A stretch of 36,711 bases of DNA from DATDTB01 sp035291025 (GCA_035291025.1 DATDTB010000059.1:1-36711); one strand, 5' to 3'. Shown: positions 1 through 8,173, counted from the stretch's first letter. Notes: generated by a model not told the origin, from the letters alone. A program made the numbers and translations.

Positions 1-823
1 GATTGTTGCGGTTGTCCGGCGCGTTTTTCCTCCTAAGCGCCTGCAGTATTTCCTTTCCAGTAAGCTCTTCCACTTCCTTTCCGTCAGGCGCGCGCGTAAT
101 GAACTCCAGCTTCAGCTGTTCCTGCAAGCCCCTCAGTATTATGTCGCCGCCGCGGTCGCCGTCCACGAAGGCGGTCAACGACTTCGTCTTGGCGAGTTCC
201 ACGAGAGTGCGCGGGACTTTTGCCCCGCCTGTTGAGATGACGTTTTTTATGCCGTGCATCAACAGGTTAAGCACGTCCGCGCGCCCTTCCACCACTATGA
301 GGTTTTGCGAACTTTCAACGTCCGGCCCGCAGGGCAGCTGGTCCGCGCCGTAAGTCCCGGCTTCCGCTTGCCTGACCTGGGAGAGGACCGCGTCAGTGAG
401 TTCCTGGCTTTCCGGGACGTCGCTTGACAGCATTCTCTGCAGCAAGTCCTTGGCGCGGTCGATTATTTGCTTTCTTTTGGCGGAACGCGTGTCTTCTACT
501 TTTTCAACTGCAATCGTGGCGGCGCACGGGCCCACTTTGTCCACGACTTCAACGGCTGACGCCAGTATCACGGTTTCAACGCGGTCCAGGCTGCTTGGAA
601 TGATTATTTTCCCGGAAGTCTTTCCGCCTTTTGCCTCGAGGTCTACTTCTATTCTCCCAATTTTCCCGTTTTTCTGCAGCTCCCTGAGCTCTAAGTCGTT
701 GCCTATCAAGCCCTCGGTCTGCCCGAAGATTGCGCCAATGATGTCCGGCTTTTCAACCAGCCCGTCAATGGAAAAATTAGCTGTAACTATGTACTTTACT
801 GTGTCAATGTAAGTCTTTGCCAT
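1..823 (-). CDS. dnaG: Archaeal DnaG-type primase, C-terminus beyond the window
   Basis: Archaeal DnaG is a TOPRIM protein with primase activity that is also found with the archaeal exosome. The 274 residues present begin MAKTYIDTVKYIV, followed by the family-typical GAIFGQTEGL (about 30-39). The TOPRIM core follows, with the catalytic glutamate in VVEGRAD (E179) and the DxD motif in VDGDRGGD (221-227). ATG at 823 is preceded by an AGGGGGA ribosome-binding site about 5 nt away. The reading frame stays open to base 1, so the C-terminus is missing only because the window ends. Identity is very secure; whether it mainly primes DNA or serves the exosome in this organism cannot be read from sequence. 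Confidence 0.96.
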   Translation of the reverse strand, partial: MAKTYIDTVKYIVTANFSIDGLVEKPDIIGAIFGQTEGLIGNDLELRELQKNGKIGRIEVDLEAKGGKTSGKIIIPSSLDRVETVILASAVEVVDKVGPCAATIAVEKVEDTRSAKRKQIIDRAKDLLQRMLSSDVPESQELTDAVLSQVRQAEAGTYGADQLPCGPDVESSQNLIVVEGRADVLNLLMHGIKNVISTGGAKVPRTLVELAKTKSLTAFVDGDRGGDIILRGLQEQLKLEFITRAPDGKEVEELTGKEILQALRRKNAPDNRNN

Positions 824-870
824 TGCAATCCCCCTTTTTTTTAACTATTGAAAAGGGACTGCTGAGAGAA

Positions 871-1146
871 TCAGTTCTTTTCCAAGGCGAGGCGCAACGC
901 GTTCACTGCTTCCCCAGGGCCAAGCGAGAACCGGACTTGCTTTTTCTTGGCTTTCTCGCCTTTCACTATTTCGGCCCTGGACTCCGTCAACGCGCTTAAT
1001 TCTTCCTCGATTTCCTTGTTAGCCTTGCCCTTCACTGGGGGGCTCCTTGTTTTGACCTTTAACGTCTTCGCCGCCTCGTCGAAGCCCACTACCGCGAACT
1101 TTTTGGCGTTAGTAGTGACCCTTAGTTCAAACGTTGAAGTGTTAAT
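871..1146 (-). CDS. DUF167 (YggU-like) small protein, probable ATT start
   Basis: A 91-residue protein of the DUF167 family, whose function is unknown. The family hallmark is visible: a strand with VTTNAKK, then SPPVKGKANKEI and a C-terminal VRFSLG strand. The only standard in-frame start is GTG at 1089, which would remove the first strand and the NAKK motif. Upstream the frame is open to a TGA with no in-frame ATG, GTG or TTG. ATT at 1146 sits 8 nt behind a GAGGGGG ribosome-binding site and gives a normal family N-terminus, so I chose it. The gene lies behind hjc's divergent promoter region and upstream of dnaG on the same strand. Confidence 0.75.
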   Translation of the reverse strand: MNTSTFELRVTTNAKKFAVVGFDEAAKTLKVKTRSPPVKGKANKEIEEELSALTESRAEIVKGEKAKKKQVRFSLGPGEAVNALRLALEKN

Positions 1147-1264
1147 GCCTTGCGCCCCCTCTTTTTTTAAGTGAAAGGATTCATTGGCTCAGCTTGATTC
1201 TCTTTGCAGTTGATTCCTTTTCCTTTTTTTATAGTTGAATCTAAGCACCCTCTGCGGCTCGCTC

Positions 1265-1412
1265 AAGGCATTTTGCCTTTTTTCCCGAGCGCGCGTTTTA
1301 AGGGCTTAGCAACTAAATGCTCTAAACCTTCTTTTAATACTTTTGTCGTTGATTACATTAAGGCTTGTTCGTTGTTTAACGAACAATGCAGTTCCAAGCG
1401 CCTTTTGCTTGG
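1265..1412 (+). promoter_or_regulatory. Divergent intergenic region with TATA-like box and three hairpins upstream of hjc
   Basis: Bases 1147-1425 separate the DUF167 gene from hjc and carry no credible gene. Seen in order: a hairpin AAGGCA/TGCCTT (1265-1279) followed by four T; a TATA-like cttttaatac (1331-1340); a perfect 9-bp inverted repeat with a 4-nt loop (1365-1373 / 1378-1386); and a 6-bp stem CCAAGC/GCTTGG (1394-1399 / 1407-1412) that ends just before the hjc start. With the TATA box near 1336, transcription would start around 1362, so the last two hairpins would lie in a short leader. The regulatory role is inferred. Confidence 0.45.
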
Positions 1413-1425
1413 GTGGTTTTTTCCA

Positions 1426-1827
1426 GTGGTGCAGACTTACAAGAAGGGCTCAAACGCCGAACGGGAGCTAATGCAGAGGCTGTGGAACGCCGGCTACGCG
1501 GTCGTGCGCGCCGCGGGCTCGGGCGTCAACCCGTTGAACTCGCCGGACTTGATTGCATTGAAGAAAGGGAAAAAGCTGGCAATAGAGTGCAAGGCCAGGA
1601 ATTCAACTACCCTAAGCGTGCCTTCCCAGCAAATGTCGGACTTGATTGAGTGGGCTTTTAGGGCCGACGCAGAACTCGTCGTTGCGTGGAAGTACCCAAG
1701 GAAGGGGTGGTTTTTCTTGGGTTTGGAGGACTTTTCCAGGAGTGAAAAGTTTTACTCCGCCAGCCTGAAAAAGGCGCTTGAAAAGAACGCGAGTTTCTTG
1801 GAAGGGGAATCGACTCCTTCAATCTAG
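1426..1827 (+). CDS. hjc: Holliday junction resolvase Hjc
   Basis: Hjc is the archaeal structure-specific nuclease that cuts four-way junctions in recombination and fork repair. The 133-residue protein shows the family core: KKGSNAERELMQRL (with the first acidic metal ligand), RAAGSG, NSPDLIAL (catalytic Asp) and the IECKAR motif (ExK of the PD-(D/E)xK fold). Length fits the family (about 120-140). The frame is open upstream to 1204, but that part reads as non-coding sequence rich in A/T and hairpins; the tandem GTG codons at 1426 and 1429 put the start just before QTYKKG. The stop overlaps the stop of the convergent gene. Hel308, primase and PolD genes are nearby. Confidence 0.92.
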   Translation: MVQTYKKGSNAERELMQRLWNAGYAVVRAAGSGVNPLNSPDLIALKKGKKLAIECKARNSTTLSVPSQQMSDLIEWAFRADAELVVAWKYPRKGWFFLGLEDFSRSEKFYSASLKKALEKNASFLEGESTPSI

Positions 1828-3080
1828 CCCTTCCCTAACTCGCTTGGCTCGCTTTGCCTCCGCTTGTTCCTGGCCCAAACGCTTGCCTTTTCCTCCAAGG
1901 CGTGCGCTTCAACGTTTTTCTCGCTTTTTGGGACGTAAACCTTTATGGCCAGTATTGATAGCACGGCGAATGCCACGAACGCCAGGCTTGCGTAGGAAAG
2001 CGGGTTCAAGACGTCCGGTTTTTCAATGAACACCTGGAGGGTGCCGCATTCCTGCGCGAATGTCTTGGCGCCAATTGAGTGGTTTGCCTCGCATTTTATT
2101 GACGAGTCGCCGTAGTTGCTGGCGGTCAAGGTAAAGGAAGCCACTGCTTTTTCGCCGGGCCTGAGCGCCCCGATGAAGTTTTCACTTGGCTCGATGGAAG
2201 TGTTGCTTCCGCTGGACAGGAAGACCGCAACGTCCCTTAATTCCAGCGCCCCGTTGTTTGTGACTTCCACGCCGGCCTTGGTAGTTTCATTCCTCTCCAA
2301 TACAGTTTTTTCCACGACGATTTTCGCAAGCAGCGTGGGGGTTGCCGGGAAAATTGTCAGCTGCTGGCTGTAAGGCTTTTCCATCACGACGCGCGAGTAG
2401 CCAGTGCTCTCGGAAACCGACACAACTGGGTTGGGGAAGGAAAAAATAGAAGACTTCAGCGCCAGTACTCCGTACTCGAGCCGTTTCCCCTCGCCGGGGG
2501 CGAGTTCAATGCTTTTCGGGCCCCCGCCTGAAAGGAATGCAACAAAGTCCTTTATTGTTGAAACGTCCTCGCTCACCAGCAGTGAAGCCTTGGACGAGCC
2601 ATTGTTTTTCAAGTCAATGAAGTAACGCGTTGCCTCGCCCTCTGTCAGGTAAGCCTTTTCCAGTTCTTGGGAGACGTGCACTACTGGCGCCAGGTACGCC
2701 CCGATCTTTGAAGAGTCCGATATTGTTATTTCTGCCTCGCCCTCGAGCGACGCCAGCAGTGTCACTTGGTTTTCTGCCTTGAAGAATTCCCTGGGAATGA
2801 ACACCTTAGTGGTGCCGTTTAACTGCGTTCCCGCAAGCTCTTCAAAGAACTCGTTCACGATCACTTTCAAGACCGCCTTTCCCGAGCTCTTCAGGTTCAG
2901 AGTCAAGAACAGGTCCCCCCCGCCTTCCTGCGAGAAAAATGTAAAGGACGCGCGTTTTACCCCCGGGTTGTTGAAGGAAAGGCTCGCCACGCCCAGCTCT
3001 TTGAAGGTGTTTTCAGTCACGGCCTGAGAAAACGCGATGCCTGGAAGCAAGGCAAGCATCAAAAACAAGGACGCCTTCAT
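1824..3080 (-). CDS. Secreted, membrane-anchored protein with CARDB/NEW3-like domain
   Basis: A 418-residue protein of unknown function. It opens with a signal peptide (MKASLFLMLALLPGIAFS), has a long extracellular beta-rich region and then a segment reading like a CARDB/NEW3 domain (about 255-345: VTNNGALELRDVAVFL, then IGALRPGEKAVASFTL), one membrane helix near 358-382 and a charged cytoplasmic tail of about 33 residues (KSEKNVEA... SELGKG). The frame is open upstream to 3284, but there it overlaps the kinase gene and reads as low-quality sequence, so ATG at 3080 is used. It is last in a run tfe - kinase - this gene, with gaps of 17 nt. It lacks an obvious C-terminal archaeosortase signal because the tail after the helix is long. 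Confidence 0.8.
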   Translation of the reverse strand: MKASLFLMLALLPGIAFSQAVTENTFKELGVASLSFNNPGVKRASFTFFSQEGGGDLFLTLNLKSSGKAVLKVIVNEFFEELAGTQLNGTTKVFIPREFFKAENQVTLLASLEGEAEITISDSSKIGAYLAPVVHVSQELEKAYLTEGEATRYFIDLKNNGSSKASLLVSEDVSTIKDFVAFLSGGGPKSIELAPGEGKRLEYGVLALKSSIFSFPNPVVSVSESTGYSRVVMEKPYSQQLTIFPATPTLLAKIVVEKTVLERNETTKAGVEVTNNGALELRDVAVFLSSGSNTSIEPSENFIGALRPGEKAVASFTLTASNYGDSSIKCEANHSIGAKTFAQECGTLQVFIEKPDVLNPLSYASLAFVAFAVLSILAIKVYVPKSEKNVEAHALEEKASVWARNKRRQSEPSELGKG

Positions 3081-3097
3081 TGGAAAAACCACGCTTT

Positions 3098-3655
3098 TCA
3101 GGCTTCCCTTGGCGGGTTTTTCACCAAGTAGTCGCCCATTTGCTTGCCCCAGTTGACCTTGTCGCCCCCACCCTTGGACTTGTTGGAGACAATGCCTGCA
3201 ATGCGTTCCGCGACCTCCCTCGGAGTCTTTCCAGTTGTGTCTATTTCTATTATCTTTTTCTCCTCGTAGTTCAGGAAGCAGCACTCGCGGCAGTAGTCAA
3301 TGCCTTCTACTATGACGTTGTCCCAGATTTTCTTGTCCGAGTAAAACCTCTTGCTCAGCCTCTTTTCCAGTTCCCTGATGGAAGTCCTCAGGATGAAAAC
3401 GTAGTCCAGGTCCAGCTTCACGTTGGACAGCATGTGGCCCTCTAGTATGACGTCCTTCACGCCCTTCAAGTCCTTGGACAGGCTTTTCTCCAACTCTTTT
3501 GGGTCGACAACGAGTTCGCCGTCGTGGGACGTCCCGATTTTTTTCTGCCTGCAGTAGTCTTTCTCGCTTACGGTTTTGTATGAGAGAATCGCGGCAAGCA
3601 GTCTTGCTACTTCTGTTTTGCCGGCGGCCGGACCCCCGGTTAGGAGAATGCGCAT
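3098..3655 (-). CDS. AK6/Fap7-type adenylate kinase
   Basis: A 185-residue P-loop kinase resembling the AK6/Fap7 family, adenylate kinases and ATPases that in eukaryotes and archaea assist small-subunit ribosome maturation through uS11. Walker A is GGPAAGKT (residues 7-14). Then come a lid-like stretch (LRTSIRELEKRL) and an IIEIDTTGKTPREVAERI segment typical of this family. The C-terminus carries a short extra tail (NWGKQMGDYLVK), also common in the archaeal members. A CxxCC-type cluster (YCRECCF) in the second half is unusual enough to note. The gene is 17 nt downstream of tfe and 17 nt upstream of the membrane-anchored protein gene, so co-transcription is likely. Confidence 0.8.
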   Translation of the reverse strand: MRILLTGGPAAGKTEVARLLAAILSYKTVSEKDYCRQKKIGTSHDGELVVDPKELEKSLSKDLKGVKDVILEGHMLSNVKLDLDYVFILRTSIRELEKRLSKRFYSDKKIWDNVIVEGIDYCRECCFLNYEEKKIIEIDTTGKTPREVAERIAGIVSNKSKGGGDKVNWGKQMGDYLVKNPPREA

Positions 3656-3672
3656 TTTTTACCTTTTTCTTG

Positions 3673-4368
3673 CTAGCCCGTTATTCCCTGCAATCGCTCC
3701 AGCTGCGTCTCCAGCTCGGTGACTTTTTTCCTCGCTTCAATCGTTTCCTCTTCGTTGTCCAGCGCGGTCATTTCCTCAGTGCAGTCAGGGCACCTGAACT
3801 TGTATTCGGCCGCAATCTCGAAAACCACCTTGTGGCACCTCGCCGGGCAGCTGAAAACCAAGTGGTTTTCCGACACCCCCAGCTTTTCTTTTTGCTTTTC
3901 AAGTTCTTCCTTCACGCGCGACGCCAGCTCGCCCACTATTTCGTTCTTGCGCACGTTCCACTTGTAAGTGTACCACCCTATTTCTTCGTCCTTTGTCCTG
4001 GTGTACTCCACTATGCCCTTGTAGTGCAGCCTGTTGAGCAGCGTCCTGACCACGGTGACTTTCATGTCTAGCTTGTTCGCGAGGACAGTGTCAACCTCGC
4101 CGTTTTCGAATTCCATCATTACTTCCAGCAACGGAATCGCGTCGTGGCCGCCTGACAGCGTCAGGTAATCCCTTACCATTGGCTGGCGCATTAACTCCAC
4201 CAGCCTGGACCTTTCGGCAGTGGAAAGCTGTTGAATGGCTTCCTGAGAAACAGTCTTGAACGCCTTTACCGGCCTTTTGGCAGCGGCCGGGCGGGTCTTG
4301 CTTTTTGTTTTTTTTGGGATGCCCGCGCGCTTTTCCTTTCTTGGAGTCTTTTTCCTGCCAGAAACCAT
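3673..4368 (-). CDS. tfe: Transcription factor E (TFE alpha)
   Basis: TFE helps RNA polymerase open the promoter together with TBP and TFB. The 231-residue protein has a lysine/arginine-rich N-terminal extension (about 1-40), the extended winged-helix domain (about 45-150, with VRTLLNRLHYKGIVEYTR and GWYTYKWNV), a zinc ribbon (about 168-200) and a C-terminal coiled coil. The first zinc knuckle reads CPARC (C-x3-C) instead of the usual C-x2-C; the second is CPDC. A TTG lies one codon before the ATG at 4368; the ATG is preferred. It leads a probable three-gene transcript with the kinase and the secreted protein. Confidence 0.93.
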   Translation of the reverse strand: MVSGRKKTPRKEKRAGIPKKTKSKTRPAAAKRPVKAFKTVSQEAIQQLSTAERSRLVELMRQPMVRDYLTLSGGHDAIPLLEVMMEFENGEVDTVLANKLDMKVTVVRTLLNRLHYKGIVEYTRTKDEEIGWYTYKWNVRKNEIVGELASRVKEELEKQKEKLGVSENHLVFSCPARCHKVVFEIAAEYKFRCPDCTEEMTALDNEEETIEARKKVTELETQLERLQGITG

Positions 4369-4426
4369 CAAAGGGCACCGCGTTCTTTTGGGGTAATGAA
4401 AACGCTTTTCCTATTAATTGCGCGTA

Positions 4427-4448
4427 AAGTCTTTTAAAGCAAAGACTT
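4427..4448 (-). promoter_or_regulatory. TATA-like box enclosed in a perfect inverted repeat upstream of tfe
   Basis: Between fttA and tfe, 8-bp arms AAGTCTTT (4427-4434) and AAAGACTT (4441-4448) flank the 6 bases TAAAGC. Read on the minus strand the middle gives GCTTTAAAAG, a good TATA box that would place the tfe transcript start near 4410, with a leader of about 40 nt. The palindrome could also act as an RNA hairpin at the 3' end of the fttA message. Both roles are inferred from position. Confidence 0.4.
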
Positions 4449-4485
4449 CCGCCTTTTCGGCTTGCGATTGCCTTTTTGCTGGAGG

Positions 4486-6396
4486 CTAGGCCAGCCTCAA
4501 AGTGTCCATTACCCTCGGGGCGTAAGCCTCTACCTTGAGCATTTTGGAAATCAGGCCGGCGAAGTTGTGGGCGTTTTTTTCCTCGCCGTGGTTCACGAAC
4601 ACCCTTTTTAGGCCGTTTTGGCTCAGCCTGCTCAAGTAGCTAATGAGCTCTCGGCGGTCCGAGTGCCCGGAGAAGCCGTGAATTGAGTCAACGTGCATGT
4701 TTATCTTCAGGCTCTTGATCTTTCCCTGTGAGTCAGTTGTCTGGAGTTCCTTCAACCCGTTTTGGACGCGCCTCCCTAGCGCGCCCTCGCCCTGCCATCC
4801 CACGAAGACAATGGCGTTTTTCTCGTCTTCGGCCATTTTCTTGAAGTACTCCAGCGAAGGACCGCCGGTGAGCATTCCGGAAGGCGCTATTATCACGGAG
4901 CCGCCGGCCTTTATTATCTCGTCCCGGTCTTTCACGTCTTCCATTGACTTGAAGATTTCGGAAATGAAGGGCGAGTCGTTCCTCAATGTCCGCTTTCGGA
5001 TGTTTGCCTTCAAGTAGTCAGGGTAAGCAGTGTGAATTGCGGCTGCCTGTTTTACCATCCCGTCAATCCACACCTGTGCCTTTTTCCCAAGCCGTCCTTC
5101 GTTGTACAGCTGTTCTATTACAAGCATTATTTCCTCGCCCCTGCCCACTCCAAAGCTTGGGATGAGGACGCTGCCGTTGCGTTCAATGGTCCTGTTTATT
5201 ATGGTGAGCAGTTTTTGCTCGCATTCCTTGCGCGAGGGCATGTTGTCGTCAAGGCCCCCCCCGTAAGTGCTCTCGATTATTACTCCTTCAACGCGCGGGA
5301 AGTTGTTTTGCGCAGGGTTGAAGAGCCGCGTGAAGCCGTACTTTATGTCCCCAGTGTAAACAAGGTTGAACTGGCCGTTGCCTTCGTGTATGTGCGCTGA
5401 CGACGACCCGAGAATGTGGCCCGCGTCGTAGAGAGTCATCCGCAAGTCGCACGTTATGTCCGTGACTTCCTCGTACTTGCGCGGAATGCAGTACTTAATG
5501 GTTTGCCGGATGTCGCGCTCGGAGTACGGCGGAGTCTTGCCTTCGCGGGCCAAGACTTCAATGTAGTCCAACTGCAGCAACGCCATCAAGTCGCGCGTTG
5601 GCTCCGTGCAGTACACCGGGGCCTTGCAGCCCATGGCGTACAGGTATGGAAGGAATCCCGCGTGGTCCATGTGCGCGTGCGAGATTATGATTGCGTCAAT
5701 TTCCGTTATCGGAAAGTCCAGCGTGTCAAACCTCGGGAAGGTCTCGTCGGGCTCGCTTCTGGCGACGTTCACGCCGCAGTCCATTAGTATTTTTGAGTTT
5801 GCGGTCTCCAGGAGCATGGCGCTTCTGCCGACTTCGCGGAAGGCGCCGAGGCAGTTAAGCTTGAACCAGTTCTTTTTCTTTGGCTCTTGGTGGATTTTTT
5901 CCGCGACGTGCTTCAGTATCCGCTTTCTTTCCGCGGCGCTTTTCCACAAGTGGTGCCTTATTCCCTGCAGCACGGGCGAGGGTTTTAGCGGTGCCCTCAA
6001 CAGCTCAGGCGTCCAGCCCGTGTCCTGCATTATTTGCTTTAATGTCCCGCCGCCTTTTCCAATGACGAGGCCCAGCTTTACCGCTTCAATGTTCACAATG
6101 TTGAAGGAGTCGAGGAACTTGACGTCAGTAATCTTGGCCTCTTCCGGGACAATGCTCCTGATTATCTTTTCAGCCTCGGCCTGCGGCTTCAGCAAAGTTG
6201 AGTCCGTTCGGATCTTTACTTTTTTCTTCAGCCTCCCGGCGAGCTCTCCGACAAGCTTGTCGTTTTCATAGAAGAGCCTTGGGTTGCGGGTGTAAATGAC
6301 CACTTCCGGGCCTTCCATCTCAACGCTGGCGATTTCCGCCTGCTGGGGGATGACTGTTTTGACCAGTTTTTCCAGTTCGTCCAAGTAAGCCGGCAT
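4486..6396 (-). CDS. fttA: FttA (aCPSF1), beta-CASP ribonuclease and transcription termination factor
   Basis: FttA/aCPSF1 cleaves nascent transcripts and terminates transcription in archaea; it is related to CPSF73. The protein of 636 residues matches the family length. Two N-terminal KH domains come first (the GKGGG loop is at 113-117), then the metallo-beta-lactamase core with HAHMDH (240-245), the AGHILGSS and YTGDIKYG motifs, and the beta-CASP insert, ending in a C-terminal HSDRRELISY region. I prefer ATG at 6396, which has AAAAGGGA 5 nt upstream, over GTG at 6411, which has no ribosome-binding site. Its neighbour downstream is tfe, so initiation and termination factors are side by side. 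Confidence 0.95.
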   Translation of the reverse strand: MPAYLDELEKLVKTVIPQQAEIASVEMEGPEVVIYTRNPRLFYENDKLVGELAGRLKKKVKIRTDSTLLKPQAEAEKIIRSIVPEEAKITDVKFLDSFNIVNIEAVKLGLVIGKGGGTLKQIMQDTGWTPELLRAPLKPSPVLQGIRHHLWKSAAERKRILKHVAEKIHQEPKKKNWFKLNCLGAFREVGRSAMLLETANSKILMDCGVNVARSEPDETFPRFDTLDFPITEIDAIIISHAHMDHAGFLPYLYAMGCKAPVYCTEPTRDLMALLQLDYIEVLAREGKTPPYSERDIRQTIKYCIPRKYEEVTDITCDLRMTLYDAGHILGSSSAHIHEGNGQFNLVYTGDIKYGFTRLFNPAQNNFPRVEGVIIESTYGGGLDDNMPSRKECEQKLLTIINRTIERNGSVLIPSFGVGRGEEIMLVIEQLYNEGRLGKKAQVWIDGMVKQAAAIHTAYPDYLKANIRKRTLRNDSPFISEIFKSMEDVKDRDEIIKAGGSVIIAPSGMLTGGPSLEYFKKMAEDEKNAIVFVGWQGEGALGRRVQNGLKELQTTDSQGKIKSLKINMHVDSIHGFSGHSDRRELISYLSRLSQNGLKRVFVNHGEEKNAHNFAGLISKMLKVEAYAPRVMDTLRLA

Positions 6397-6547
6397 TCTG
6401 TCCCTTTTCACAAGTAAGTGCTTTCTAGATCTTTTCCTTTTTTTTCAGAAAAAATTGACCAAACTATTTTCTTTTCCTGGCTAGGGCGGTGTTGTTGGGG
6501 GGAAAAAGTTTTGCCTTTCTCTTGAAGGTTTTCTTAAACGAGCGCGT

Positions 6548-7219
6548 CTATTTTGACTTCTTGGCCCGTTCAGCCTTGAATTTTTCCAGGTAAGAGTTCA
6601 CTTCTTCTTCCCTTAGTTCTTGGAAGCCGTCCTTCGAAATCACAACAACGGTTATCCCGGCGCCGCCCGAGGCAATGTCTCTTTCTCTTGCGGCCCTGAC
6701 CGCGCGCACCGCCAAGTAAACCGCCTCGTCCCTTGAAATGTCGTGGTGGTAATTGTCTTCCAGCACTCCGTATGCGAACACGCTGCCCGACCCGGAGGAC
6801 GTGAAGTCCTGCGGCTCGGTTGTGCCGCCGACCATGTCCATGTCAACCAGCTTTGGCTGTTTTACGTACCCGCCAAGTATTAGCTGGACGAAGTACGGGT
6901 AAAAGCGCGAGTTGTTCAGGACAGTGGAAAGGAATGTCGCCAGCTGCTCCGTGTCCATTTCCTCTCCGTATTCAAGCAAGTGAGTCTTGGCGGTTGCCTG
7001 GAGGAACCTGACCAAAACCCCAGCGTCCCCGACCGAGCACGCAATGGTGACCGCTATCCGGTCGCTTACCTTGAATATTTTTTTCACTGCCTTGCCGGCA
7101 ACCAAGTACCCTTCAGTGGCCTTCTGGTCGGCCGCAAGCACCACCGCGTCTCTTGCCCTAATCGCAACAGTGGTCGTGCCCGTGCTCTTTGATTTTACCT
7201 TGTGCTCCAAATCCGTCAT
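6548..7219 (-). CDS. psmB: Proteasome beta subunit
   Basis: Catalytic subunit of the 20S proteasome. It is 223 residues with a 14-residue propeptide ending STG, so that the mature chain begins TTTVAI with Thr15 as the nucleophile (Thr1). The partner residues are visible: Asp in RARDAVVL (D17 of the mature chain) and Lys in LVAGKAVKKIF (K33). The later SGSGSVFAYGVLE and ASGGAGI motifs are also typical. ATG at 7219 has GAAGGTTT upstream; the reading frame extends six codons further to a TTG that lacks support. Upstream about 130 nt are non-coding and contain a TATA-like CTTTTAAAAG near 7315. The alpha subunit is not in this window. Confidence 0.96.
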   Translation of the reverse strand: MTDLEHKVKSKSTGTTTVAIRARDAVVLAADQKATEGYLVAGKAVKKIFKVSDRIAVTIACSVGDAGVLVRFLQATAKTHLLEYGEEMDTEQLATFLSTVLNNSRFYPYFVQLILGGYVKQPKLVDMDMVGGTTEPQDFTSSGSGSVFAYGVLEDNYHHDISRDEAVYLAVRAVRAARERDIASGGAGITVVVISKDGFQELREEEVNSYLEKFKAERAKKSK

Positions 7220-7345
7220 GTTTGAAACCTTCAACAATAAGCGTGTCCCAATTTTGAGTGGAAAATTAGTTGGTGAAACTCTTTAGCCCTACGCATATTA
7301 TTCACCTTACCCTTTTTAAAAGATAAGCCCCGCATGGTTTTTCCC

Positions 7346-8083
7346 TCACTCGCTTTTCTTCCTGGCTTTTTTCGGCCCCGGCTTCCCGTTTTCTTCCCGC
7401 GCGCCCTGGGAAAAGCTTTCCACGAACTTCACTGACTCAATGCCCGCGAACGCCTTCGCTTCCTCTGTGTACATCTTCTTGCTTAACTGGACCGCCTGCT
7501 TTTCGCTGACGTCCCGCGAAAGCTCTATTGTTACTTCGCCGCCCGTGAACTCGAACTTTTGGCCCGAGAGCTTGGCGTACGGGAACGCGCGCTTGAACAA
7601 GGCCTTGGCCTTTTCCTCCCTTGAAGCGTACTCTTTTTCCACCTTGACACTGTACAGCAGCGTCTTGCCCGCGAGTTCGTTGTTGAAGTCCAGCCTGACC
7701 CGGCCGCCGGAAACGCTTTGGACCTTTGCGTAGGAATTGTCGGCTTCAATCACCATTCCCGGGTAGGGGTTGATGTTTCTCTTCCTGAACTCCTGCAACG
7801 GCGTTATCACGACTTTTTTCGGGTCCCTTTCGCCAAAGCCGTCGCGTGCCTCGATTGTTAGTTCGCGCTCCTCGCCTTCCCTCATTTCACTTAGCGCCCT
7901 GTCCAGCCCGGGAATGACGTGGTTCGCGCCCGTGACGACCACGACGGGCTCGTAGGTTATCCCTTCCCTGTAACGGCCTTCCTGCCTCGCTACTGACTCT
8001 TGGGTCGTGTCAAAGACCTTGTTGCTTTCCTTCAGTTTTCCAGTGTAGCTTATTTCCAGTACCCTGCTTTTTTCTTCCGTCAC
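7346..8083 (-). CDS. FKBP-type peptidyl-prolyl isomerase (SlyD-like, with insert domain)
   Basis: A 245-residue cis-trans prolyl isomerase and chaperone. The FKBP half shows VLEISYTGKL, VFDTT and the VIPGLDRALSEMREGEE signature. The insert-in-flap domain follows with DGFGERDPKKV and the GMVIEADNSYAKVQSVSGGRVRLDFN stretch, closing with NNELAGKTLLYSVKV. A further domain of about 90 residues (REEKAKALFKRAF onward) is seen in long archaeal members. The lysine-rich tail ends KPGPKKARKKSE. GTG at 8083 has AAAGGTGA five bases upstream. It is divergent from the unknown one-TM gene at 8174. Cytoplasmic location is likely since no signal peptide is seen. Confidence 0.92.
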   Translation of the reverse strand: MTEEKSRVLEISYTGKLKESNKVFDTTQESVARQEGRYREGITYEPVVVVTGANHVIPGLDRALSEMREGEERELTIEARDGFGERDPKKVVITPLQEFRKRNINPYPGMVIEADNSYAKVQSVSGGRVRLDFNNELAGKTLLYSVKVEKEYASREEKAKALFKRAFPYAKLSGQKFEFTGGEVTIELSRDVSEKQAVQLSKKMYTEEAKAFAGIESVKFVESFSQGAREENGKPGPKKARKKSE

Positions 8084-8173
8084 TCACTCACCTTTATTAA
8101 ACATTGCCTTACAAGAATAATTCAGCACGCTTTGCTTTGCTGTTTGCGTGGCTTTTTTCGAGGGTGCTCTTAA

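Noticed and set aside
1204..1425. In-frame N-terminal extension of Hjc
   Set aside because: Low-complexity sequence with hairpins and a TATA-like box; exceeds the family length, and Hjc begins properly at the tandem GTG.
1824..3080. Substrate of the archaeosortase
   Set aside because: The tail after the membrane helix is about 33 residues, too long for a known C-terminal sorting signal.
3081..3284. N-terminal extension of the secreted protein
   Set aside because: Overlaps the AK6-type kinase in another frame and hides a clear signal peptide at MKASLF.
5606..6271. Open frame of 221 codons antisense to fttA
   Set aside because: Mirror of the fttA coding strand, no ribosome-binding site or known domain.
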